Part shown: positions 49,601-61,600 of the stretch, one piece after another
How the letters are laid out: each line of letters begins with the position of its first letter
Position numbering within the stretch: the stretch's first letter is position 1
Source of the DNA: Tubulanus polymorphus
Lineage: Eukaryota; Nemertea; Palaeonemertea; Tubulaniformes; Tubulanidae
Direction of reading: 5' to 3'
Length of the DNA: 64,000 nucleotides
NCBI RefSeq assembly: GCF_964204645.1
Contig: NC_134033.1
Span: 11,119,155 to 11,183,154 of the forward strand
Notes under the pieces: model-generated
Told to the model about the DNA's origin: nothing
The model's database searches: none
The model's input: the letters and a program-made list of their open reading frames with translations, nothing else
Position numbers and translations under genes: made by a program

Positions 49601-52600
49601 TCGGAAAATCTACTTAAATTCCAAATGGTGCATCGAACTACCGTAGACACTTGAAAGTATTTGAATTGATGAAAAAATTTTTCTTGAATAAATTTCTTTC
49701 AGCCACCAATATTTTTTTCTGCTTTTCAAAACAGTCAATTACATGAGCATAGTTTGAACGTAAGACAAAAAATTCAATACCGATACAGAAACAAAAATAT
49801 GAAACAAGGTCTGCAATTGTATGCTTTTAGCACTGTACTTCCGTTTCTTACTGGTCCATCCATCGCCAAACTATATCCCCCGCTCAGAGCTGAACTGTTT
49901 TGAAAAGTATTAAATCCCGTATCGTGTGTCTGTTACTCACCTTATCAACGCCAATTTTACGGCAAGCTTCCAGAAAATTCTCGACGTTGCGACGACATTT
50001 CGCCATACTCAAATTCGGCTGCAAAAACAAGAGCAAAAACAACGATTAGTGAAAGTTAATGCAACAAAAGTTTATATCGTTAACATGAAAAAAAATTCCG
50101 AGTGACAATTTCCTGGTGGTCAGATTAACCGGTGCCGTTTCTCTGTCCGCAGTATATAAATTTCAGGTCCCTATTTGGATAGAATGGGCTTGAATTGAAT
50201 TTCTTTTGAAAAGACCTGATAACAAAGCACATCATTTCCTCCCGGTTACCCCACATGAAACAAGCATTTCAGAAACCCTGCAGGAAAACACAAAACAAAT
50301 CCGTTTCTGGCTTGTTTCACGACTGTCTCTATGCTTTGAATTATGTTTCGCTAAGTGCGCTAGGGTTAAGAATTACTTTGTCCCAATCTCAAAACGGCAA
50401 CAAAAGAGTGCTGTACAACAACTGTGAATGAAGAAAAATAGTCAATAAATCTGTTTGATTCGATGAATGGATTGGGAATTCCTGCACTTTTTACCAACTG
50501 TTTACGCGATTAATCCAGAGCTGTCTGATATGACAATTATTTCTGATTTATTTCATGCGCGAATTTCTGAAGACGCAAACGTAAATTCTTCGCAAACAAT
50601 GATCTTAATGATAACAAAACTAGCAAAAACAACAAGACAATCATGATTATCGGAAAATCTATTCATTAAAAAGAAAAATCTGCCGCCGACATAGGGAGTC
50701 CTTTTAGAGTTCTTTTTGTTTCCTTATGTTTTTAATAATAAATGTTTTGTCTTTAAAAGCTGTTGGAACTAAATCTATAAAGGAGTACAAAAATGTAAAA
50801 CAGGCCGGGTTAAAACAGGAGTAAAACGGTGGCAAAACGGTTTCGAATTTTAAACGTCATTTTCACAAAGATGAATCGCTTGAAGATTTTATTGGTTTTA
50901 TTTCTTGTTGTAGCCGGTAAGTGATTTGAACCTATCATCCAGGCACCAGTTGTCCTAGCGGCCAATTTTCCTGGGGCCAAATATCTCGAGGCCAATATTA
51001 ATTAATGATACGGTTTTAACAGATTTCAGAGAAAGTTCTCAGAATATAATTCAATTTGCGATGATGGTCTATCACGCGTCGAGGATGACATATTCAGATT
51101 TGATTGGTTATGGAAACTGGTGTGGTAGTGGTGGAAGTGGCGCCCAAGTCGATCAAATTGACAGGTACCGAGGGCTTATCCATTGATAACAAAATGCAGA
51201 GTAAGGGAACAGTTGCTGAAAGATTGTTCATTTTAATCAGTGTTTGAATACAAAAGCAAGTTTCTGAACAGGTGTTTAATGTTAACCAGTGTTCAAATAC
51301 CACGATCTAGGGGAAAGGTTGTTCAATTCTATTCAATATTCATTTCATAGAGAAGCCGAAATAGAAAATCAGGGATGAAAAATAAATTTACCATTTAAAA
51401 CGGCAGACGAAAATGCTTAACAGTGTCAAAATACCATAATACAAACAAAGAGATGCTGAAAGATGGCTTCACGTTAAAATACAGGGAAACAAAACCAGTC
51501 CCTGATTCGTAAATTCGTTATTCTATTATTGTCACAGTTGCTGTTACGCTCACGACCGATGCTGGGATAATCTATTAGCTGCCGGTGGGGAATGTAAAAA
51601 TAAATCATTGTTGGCATTGTTTTGGTTGACGTACAGCTGGAAATGTAAATCCGACGGTCAAATAGAGTGCAGTAAGTAACAACCTCAGCCCTTGTTTCAT
51701 ACATATCTAAGGTTAACCCTTCCAGTGCTGACTAATTAATACCCTATCGTGCTGGAGATAATTTGAAAATTTAAAAAAATTCCACCCTAGTGTGTTGAAT
51801 AACGGGAATACCACTATAATGCGTCTACACCGCGGTGTGGCGTATCGTTAGTCACTAGTATTTCACTGTTTGACAGGTGCTGCCATTTTTCAAGAGATAA
51901 TTACTAATCACTGATATCATCAATACACCGCATTGCGGTGTACTAGCAATATCCATCACCAATTTGTACACCGCACTGCGGTGTAGACGCACTGAAAGGG
52001 TTAAGCTTAAATCCTAAGGTCAGTTTGCCGCAGTTGCATAATATAACTGAAGACTTTTTGGACGGCACTTTTGGGGTAATAGAAGGGATGTATTTGGAGG
52101 GTTCCATCCACCCTCGGCAGGGATTCGAACCTGATGGTATCGTTACACTCAGCGACAGCGCGACACCCTGCCATACTAGACCGGGGTAGGGAGGATAATG
52201 AATGCACAGCCGGCATTAGGTAATTAGACGATGATATCGATGAAGGTTGACGTTGGTTCCACGGTGCGAACGCGGCTATAGAGAAAATTGAGATTTTAGT
52301 CAGTATCTATTTATACTGAACCGGTTTGTTTCAGGGAACAGTTTCTGGGGTTCAGCGAGCACGAAGAGATGTAAGAAAGCTTTGTGCGAATGCGATCGAA
52401 TCGCAGCCGATTGTTTCAGAGCTTCGAAACACGTTTATAACGGTAGCAATAAAGACTAAAATTGGAGGAAAAATAACCGGCTTAAAACTTAGTCTCGGGT
52501 GTTGAAATTGGAAGCGTTGAGTGGAACTGAGGTTCTTGATCATGTTCTGCAGTAAGAACATCTTGACTACTTGAGTTCACAAAGACTAGAGAGGTGTAAG

Positions 52601-55600
52601 TAGTGAAAATACACGATATCCATGTAAGATGAATATACGAGAAAAATCTTGAAAAGAAGTATAAAATACATATTTGAGCAACGTCCAATACACCTGACGA
52701 TGGCTATTAGTATTCATCAGAAATGTTGCTCAAATACAAATACACTTCTATTCAAGAACTTTTCATCTTTGGTTGAATTATTGTGGGATTAGCCTTGAGA
52801 AAACAATAAACACTATCCCTGGTAAGCACGGAATCAACACTAGCCCATTCAGCAAGGAATCAACACCAGCCCATTCAGCAAGGAATCAACACTAGCCCAT
52901 TCAGCAAGGAATCAACACTAGCCCTGGTAAGCAAGGAATCAACACTAGTCCATTAAGCAAGGAATCAACACTAGCCCTGGGAAGTGAGCAATATACTTAC
53001 AACTGCTGGTGATGGTACGTGTATACTCGACACAGATCTTGGACGTATGTGGTTGGCAAGGTGACACAATACAACGCCATCTTTTAGTGCAGACGGTAAA
53101 TCCTCGGGTAACGACACTTTTAATCTCGCTTCAATATCCTACAATATACAAAACATTCAATCAGTGATCGACACCTCACACGGCGCTTTAACAAGAAAAC
53201 TATGACGCCTTGAAAAATAAAACATATTGCTTCATATTGTTGACAATAAGTAATATAATAATACAAATATTAAGGATCAATAAAGCTATTTTGGATTTGA
53301 ATATATCAATGATTGAATTGGATTGGAGCGGTAACCAGTCTAACCCAGATATATCTAATATCAGTTTTTGTACCTTGCGTAGATTTTCCATTAATTCCAT
53401 ATCATTACACGCTTGATCTAAATGCCGTCGAATCGTGAAATTCGGATTGAAATTCGCCAGCGATTTCGGTGGGGTAGCTGTAAATGCTGAAACGAAGAAG
53501 AAAATAAATACCGGCGGTACACTACGTTCCACGCGGTTCGTAGTAAATTAACGCCTACCAGATCTGGGTTTAATATGACTGGAAATGGTCGAAGATATTT
53601 GCGCATCGTTCTGACTTTGACCTTTGTTGTCGTTAAGCGATTTCGGAGACGCGGGTATATCCTCGCTAACGCTGCCCGAATTGGCAGTTCTCTGTGAAAC
53701 AATGACAAAACATATTGAATTAAATACATATCAAAAATACATTGAATCGTTGCGCTAAAGATTTAACAAAAAGGTTTCATATTTCAATAAATGATTCAGA
53801 TTTGATAAATTGTACCCAGTTCCACAGACCCGAGTTATCGTAGATGCAAAGCTTAAATTACTGGTGGTTCATTTAAAACTTTCAATTCTCAAATCACATT
53901 TGAGAAAGTCTGTGAGATTAGAACTCTAGTCATTATAAGTTAAAATATTCCAAAAATATACGGAAAGTTAAAATGTTGCTATTTCAAAACATATACGACC
54001 ATTGAGTGTAATACTACGTATCTCAGGTGGAACTTGATCCTCGGTGGAACTGGATTCTCGACTATAACTGAGCAGTAACATGCAGTTTCAATGATAGTGT
54101 TTATATATAGAATAAGGTGTCATTCGATGCATGCAAAACCATTCATAAAATATCCTGAACTTTCTATATTCCATGACCGCGAGTATTCCACTCCGGCCTT
54201 TAAACCAATGATTCCACGACTGTGGAACTGGGTTCAGGAACCTGTCCCACAATCCACCAGTTCCACAGTTGAGTCTTACAATCACTAAAAGCTTACCTGC
54301 TACTTACTAAGATCTCATAATCAATCTAACAAATTGAGATTCATTTCCAGATTTGCTACTAATTCTTGTTTAATTCATGTCTCTAACAGGGCCCAGAATC
54401 TATTCTATTCTTGTTTAGTATCCAAATTATCAATCAATATTAGGACAGAAATCCAAAATGCAACAAATAGTTAGTTAGCATCTATGGCAAGCGAGGAAAG
54501 GGGAATTCAAACATGCTATGAACAGACAGACACATACCTCGACCTCACGACCTTGAGTAGAGGTTGTGTCTTTGACCGTTTTCTTATGAGAAGGAAACGA
54601 AAAACGAAAAAAAATCACAATCAAACTCAAAACATAAACAGAATTTAATGAAATCCGGGATCTGTAGGGTTGATTTGTGATGATTGTATAATTTTGTTTA
54701 GCGAACATATTAACTATTACACAGATCCGGTTCCAGAGTTCGCGATATGAGCCGCGATCACACCAAGAGAATTTGACCCGGGCCAAACAGACACAGACCC
54801 TTTTGGCACCCGCGTGAACAGTTGTTCCAAAAATGATCGTGTGATCGCGGCTTTAGTCGGACTCGACAGTTAAAATCAAAATAAGTTATTTTCAATGTTG
54901 TAAATCCGAGAGTAAAACTTGAAACTGAAGAGTTTAAGAATTCACCGTATCTACTAAAATCAAACGGTAATGTCGTGTTTAGCGGCGTAGGTGTAAGTTC
55001 TAACTCGATACGTTGTTCAAATTTCAATCATTTCTAAATATACGTGTAATTGGAACAAAAGCAGGATGATTTGAGTTAAAAAGTAGAAAAAAATAAAAAG
55101 AAGTGAAAAATCTAATTTTGCTTCCAACCCAAAACTGTGGATGTTGGGAGTTATGATAGAACCGTTAATAAATGCACCTTATCATATACATTCATCCATG
55201 TCAAGAAAAAACCCACTAACAAACCACTGAGAAAGAATCAAAAAGACCCGATTTGAGAAAGCAAAGATTAATCTAAATGTTCAACTTTTTACAAGCAGAT
55301 TTTTTTAACCTGTTCATTTTCGTGGAAATCGATTGTAAAATTGTCCACTAGGTGGCGCTCGTCGCTGGGTTCGAATGAATATCCGGTTTGTAAATAACCA
55401 GTCTGCAGTAAACATAAATAGATACACGGTCCGTAAAATTAACGAAAATACAATGCTAATGAAATAAATCAAAATAAAGGGCGAAAACTAATGATTTCTA
55501 CTGATGAAATAATAATAACTGTACGAAATACGACAACAAAATGACGTGACACAAATCGACGAATCAGCTCTAAGCTGAACTGGAGCAAGCCAATCAAGAG

Positions 55601-58600
55601 CCAGGAAAATCAGGTATGCACAACGATGACATCATCAGCTTGATTAGCCCATCGGCCAATAACTGAGCTGAATCGGGCCCAAGCCCGAACAGCCCGAGCA
55701 CTTGTTGGGTAATCGAATATCATTAGTAGATGAGTGACCTATTTATCAAAATCGACCGACAGTTGGAATTCGTGACAAGATGGATGAAAACTGGGTCAAA
55801 ACTAGGTGACAGTTGAATCAAATACTGTACATGTATTCACTAATTCATGACTCGTTAATTCAATAAGTCACGAATAGTGAAAATAATAATCTACTACGAG
55901 ACACGAGACAGACACGAGAGACAGATCGATCGACGATGAAATGAAACTATTACCTTTGATAGGTATGAATAAACCGACTCTTTATGTAAACGATACATGC
56001 GATTTTTCTCATCTTCGATGCGTTTTTGAACGAGTCCCGCTTCGTGAATGTGTTGCGTGCGAATCAATTCGTGTCGATGTCGAAATTCTTCCTCCTGTCG
56101 TCGTGAGCAACCAGAAAAAAAACGTCATGAAATATATCATAAGTGCTGCTTATATAGAGTCCTATTGTATTATATATTAGAAGTGTATATTTCTCACTGT
56201 CAATCAGTAATCTCTACCTGGTGAGAGAAGTGATAATGATATTATAACCCCCTAGCCTATATCTGTAACTGTGTATCAGTCATCTCTCCCTGGTGAGAGA
56301 AGTGACAATGATATTATAACCCCCTAGCCTATATCTGTAACTGTGTATCAGTGATCTCTCCCTGGTGAGAGAAGTGATAATGATATTATAACCCCTAGCC
56401 TATATCTGTAACTGTGTATCAGTCATCTCTCCCTGGTGAGAGAAGTGATAATGATATTATAACCCCTAGCCTATATCTGTAACTGTGTATCAGTCATCTC
56501 TCCCTGGTGAGAGAAGTGACAATGATATCATAACCCCCTAGCCTATATCTGTAACTGTGTATCAGTCATCTCTCCCTGGTGAGAGAAGTGATAATGATAT
56601 TATAACCCCTAGCCTATATATGTAACTGTGTATCAGTCATCTCTCCCTGGTGAGAGAAGTGACAATGATATTATAACCCCTAGCCTATATCTGTAACTGT
56701 GTATCAGTCATCTCTCCCTGGTGAGAGAAGTGATAATGATATTATAACCCCTAGCCTATATATGTAACTGTGTATCAGTCATCTCTCCCTGGTGAGAGAA
56801 GTGATAATGATATTATAACCCCTAGCCTATATATGTAACTGTGTATCAGTCATCTCTCCCTGGTGAGAGAAGTGATAATGATATTATAACCCCCTAGCCT
56901 ATATCTGTAACTGTGTATCAGTGATCTCTCCCTGGTGAGAGAAGTGATAATGATATTATAACCCCTAGCCTATATCTGTAACTGTGTATCAGTCATCTCT
57001 CCCTGGTGAGAGAAGTGATAATGATATCATAACCCCTAGCCTTTATATGTAACTGTGTATCAGTCATCTCTCCCTGGTGAGAGAAGTGATAATGATATTA
57101 TAACCCCTAGCCTATATCTGTAACTGTGTATCAGTCATCTCTACCTGGTGAGAGAAGTGATAATGATATCATAACCCCTAGCCTATATCTGTAACTGTGT
57201 ATCAGTCATCTCTCCCTGGTGAGAAGTGACATTGGTACACATCATTACCCCCTAGTTTCTGTGTATGTAAAGTTCTCTCTCCCTGGGAAGAGATTATTGC
57301 AAGGTTCGAGGTTTGAACCCAAGTTGTGAATATGCTGAAACCACTAACCCATGCCAGTTTAGTAAGTTTTCAAAATGAAAACTGAAAAGTATGATGGATT
57401 GACTCGTTTTTGAAATGAAGGTTTTTTTGGGATAAAATATCAAGTGTGTTATTTTTTCACAAACTCGTTAACAATAACAGGAATACAATTATATATGAAA
57501 TGAGGACCGGAACTCTGCGTTTTATGAAACATCAGCAAACATTTTTGTGCCTATACCTGAACTATTCTTAGGTCGAACATAAACCAATCAGTAGATGGTA
57601 CTCAAATGTTTAGGCCACAGCAACAAGGAAATTAATTACTTCAAACAAATGATATTTTTGCGATGAACTTTCGTGAAAACGCAGGGACCAGTTTTCAAAC
57701 TACATGCTTTTCTGCGTGAATAAACTTCTTAGAGAAAACAAGACAAAAACTCACCGGTGGTAAACTCGTTAGATGGTTTATAGGAATATTTGTGGAGCCG
57801 TGAAGCGGCACCGCCTGCTGACTAGATACCGAACCATTACTAGCAACGCTGCAAATATACATGACATTTTCGTTTGAATCTGGAATAAATTGCGACGTAT
57901 ATTCAGGAGCAACGAACACAAACCTATTCCTTCCATTAACTTGCAGTTCTTCAGTCTCCGGCAGACCGTTATTCTTCACGTGAGCGCCACCTGGTGAGCC
58001 ATCCGATGACGTACGTCGATAGTTATTATTCGTTCGCGTTTTATCATCCTTCACGCTACCTCCGGATACTAGGTGGCGCTTTGGACTGTAAGATAATCAT
58101 CAATAACTGAAATGGTGTTTTGGATTTTCATTTGGTTTCCCCCCCGAGTTCTGGCAAAAAGTGGTTACAATAAATTTGCACACTTGACTGCTTACAATCT
58201 GACGATCTGATCTATGTCAACCTGAGTCAGGATTCAAGCCTAAAATCTATACCTTTCTTTTTCTTGTTCTGCTGATTGTTTTTGTAGTGATTTCTGTTGT
58301 TGTTGAACCTGCGCAGCTAGCGTTGAAGGCGGCGGCTGATAGCTAGAAAATAACGCATTTACATGATTAACTGTAAATACACGACACACTGTTACAGGAC
58401 ACTGCGTTACAGACCAGACTACCGGACATCTTTAATATATATCTCTAAATTGACACGAAAAATGGTTGTTTCATCGGAAATGAATGAAAAAATTGTTCAG
58501 GTTTTAACATATTTTTAGGAGTAGTTGAGCTCTGAAAAAGAGTAGAAACCACTCTCGAAAAGTGGACATAGTCAGGTCTGTTTTCTTCGATGATTTCAAT

Positions 58601-61600
58601 CCAATTTATGTTTTTGATAAACATTAAGAGGACAACGTATATAACCCCTGCAAGTGATACATACACTCAGTATTGAAATCTTATGAGATGTGCAAGAAGA
58701 AAATATACAGCAAATCAGAATATTTTGTTTCTTCATTAAGAAGATGATTACTGTAAATGTACAATCAAAGTAGAGATTTAAGGCTAATCTAATAAATATC
58801 ACATCCTCAGAACTAAGTCTCAAGACTCGGCCAATGGTCTCCGTTTTGGCTTAATCAAGAAGCATGTCAAGCAAGAGACCGGCTGTGATTAGCTAAAACA
58901 TAAACTGTTGTCTAAGCTAGTCTACCAATCAGAACTAAGAAGCGTTAATTGATTGTTTCCGGGTGAAAAGAAAATATTCTGATTGAAATCTGTATTGAAT
59001 TTATGACATCGAGTACATTTGGAATGATGACGATGAAAAACGAGGCAATTTTTGGCCAAAATAAGCATCGAAATCGATTACTGAATTCAGATTTCATCTA
59101 CCCAGTTTTTCATGGAAAAAAATTCAAAACTAGTCAAACTTTTTTTGCGAATCAGGATGGTTTAATAAGCGTATCTTAATGCCGTGAACGATCTATCGAT
59201 AAATGCGATAACCGCAAAAATATATCGTTGGCAACAAAAGCAAAATGCAGAGCGTGATGAGTGAAGAATGAATGATGCCATCGAGGAACCATTGGGGACA
59301 ATCGCAGCAAGAAAACGGAGAAATTGTCAGAATATTTGAGCGAAATCTTTTCCAAATGGTTCCCGGACGGTGAAAAAGTGTAAGAAAGCGACGAGTAAAC
59401 ATTGACAAAAAATTTACGATATCTTCTTCTACATAAATGAGATTTTCCCAAAACTGCCGAAAAATCCCGGAAAATATTCGAACGCGCGCTGATCGCCGAA
59501 AACCATAACGCGGCTTTACAACATCGAAACCCGGCTCCACCTACTAACAACGCCCCCTAGTGACCGCTTCATTTATTACCTATAACAGTTATCCACCGTG
59601 AGACGGTGCGGCCGAGTGACCGTCCTTTAATGACGCAAAGAATATGGAAAAAAAAAATGAACAAACATGAACAAAATTTTATGAGGATGAAAATGATGAG
59701 ATGTCAATCAAATTACGCAAACTTAGACATACAACACAGCACGCCCCGTGTCAATCACAGACACAAAACACGCCCCTTAATATGACACGCCCCTTAAATC
59801 AACTCCACCCTGACACGCCCTGTGCTTCTTCATCAGTCCGGTCAGTATCGATATCGTATACGATTGATATTTATAAATAGATTAATGAGATTAGTAAGCG
59901 ATAGATACTGATAGAATATCGATTGATTAGACTTAGACGCACAATCAATATTATTGATTACTGAACGCAATGAGGACCCTGGTGTCACTTCCGGCTACTC
60001 CACCAGATGGCGTGACCTCTTGATCTTATGAAAATTGACGATAGAATTGATCGAATATGAGAAGAAATTCAGAGTCGATGCCCTATTCCTATTGTACCCG
60101 ATGGAGCCACCTGGTGGATTCTCACTCGCGTCAGTTGAGTCCTCATTGATTATTGATCACCTGTTGATAACGGTCTCGTCGTATGATTGAGACGAGCGAA
60201 GTAGGTGTCGAATTTTCCTACAAATCGAAATTCTTCGAATTTAAAGAAATCAAGTCACGAAGCACGGGTAGTATATAAGTAAGCTTGAAACCCTGCCCGA
60301 TGCGACCCCAAAATATTCAGTATCACATGAAGAAAAGCAATATTTATAAAATGCCAGGCTGCGACCATAAAGCTCTCATTCATAAAAATATAATGAAAAC
60401 CAAAATTGTCAAATATTTTCAAACTCTGAACTCTGGATATGATTCCACTGTACTGGTCGCGACAGTTCCCACTGGTGCCAGGATTTGCTATACAGTTTAA
60501 TTCAACGTTTAATGAGTTAAAGGAAAGGAACTTTATATCTTAGATCCATGGATCAGTTGCTCAGTCATGGCTTAGATTTGAGACCATTTGAAGACCGATG
60601 TAATTCTATAACCGATCTTACAACGTCTTAAATTTTAAGACCGCTTTTGGACTCGAGTCATGATTGTGCAACTGTGTGAGTTTAACGTCAACCAACTAAT
60701 GTGGAAATGAATCCTGGGGCCGGTTGCATAGTCATGGTTTAGACTTAAGACCAGTCTAAGACCAACTTAGTTCTATAGCCAATCTAACAACTTAAGACCA
60801 TTCTTAACATTTAAGACCACTTTTGGACTTCAAGTCACGACTGTGCAACTGGCCCCTGGTCTTATAAAACCGGTCTCAGAACTTTCTCAGAACTAGGTCT
60901 GGTTTTACGCGATATCAGAAATAATGGAGTCAAAATCGATAAATATTCCAAACTTCCCAAGAAGTCGCTTAACAACCCGATTTCTAGCGTTATAAACGAG
61001 GTACCTGTTCGTAGAGGGATCTTTTTTCGCTAATTGTCGTTCGATCAACGCTTTTTGTTCGTCCTGCAATTTTTGAGCTAGTCTTCTCCTTTCATCTTTC
61101 TCTTCTTCTTCCTCCTTCTCGCGACGTATTTGTTCCGCTCGCGTTTTTCGAGCTTCGTATTCGGCTTTTTGTCGTTGTAATTCCTGCGTAGATTATCGAG
61201 ATACGTTTTCAGACTCTTGTTTCCAGTTACTACCGTATTTTCCCGGAATATAAACCCGGGAATACGGGAAAGTTCGATAGATAAAATAAAATCATTTGAC
61301 AAGTAGACAACCTCTAAATAGTGCTATCAGTAACAAATTGAATTTTTTCAGTAACATTTCATTGAAATATGAAAGAAAATTTTCAAATTAATCAGCAATT
61401 CACAGTAAGACCCTCAGTAACATCTTTCATATTTCTGTTCAAATCAATCAGTAATCAACAGTAAGACCATCAGTAACATCTTTCATATTTCTGTATGCAT
61501 CAAACAAATCTAATCAGTATTTCTGGTTGCAAAATCGTGAAAATACTGAAAATCAGGAATAGTTGACAGCTCTGCAATGTCAAAGGTAGACGAACCTCAG

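Larger units (their letters stand above)
45260..49930. other. LRCH intron remainder, small repeats only
   Basis: Apart from the elements listed separately I see no exon. Noted: CCTCCGCCAAGGAGG at 47581-47595, a word of a repeat I have seen widely in marine invertebrates; a CT-rich run at 47797-47832; and a partial end of the CGCGATCACA element family at about 48635. Confidence 0.45.

Noticed and set aside
52085..52200. Intact tRNA gene on the minus strand
   Set aside because: A and B boxes are present but the acceptor stem and anticodon arm do not pair convincingly; SINE preferred.
59176..59550. Two overlapping minus-strand frames of 115 and 124 codons
   Set aside because: They overlap in different frames, lie in an LRCH intron and neither shows splice sites, domains or a plausible start. 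A regulatory block is as likely.
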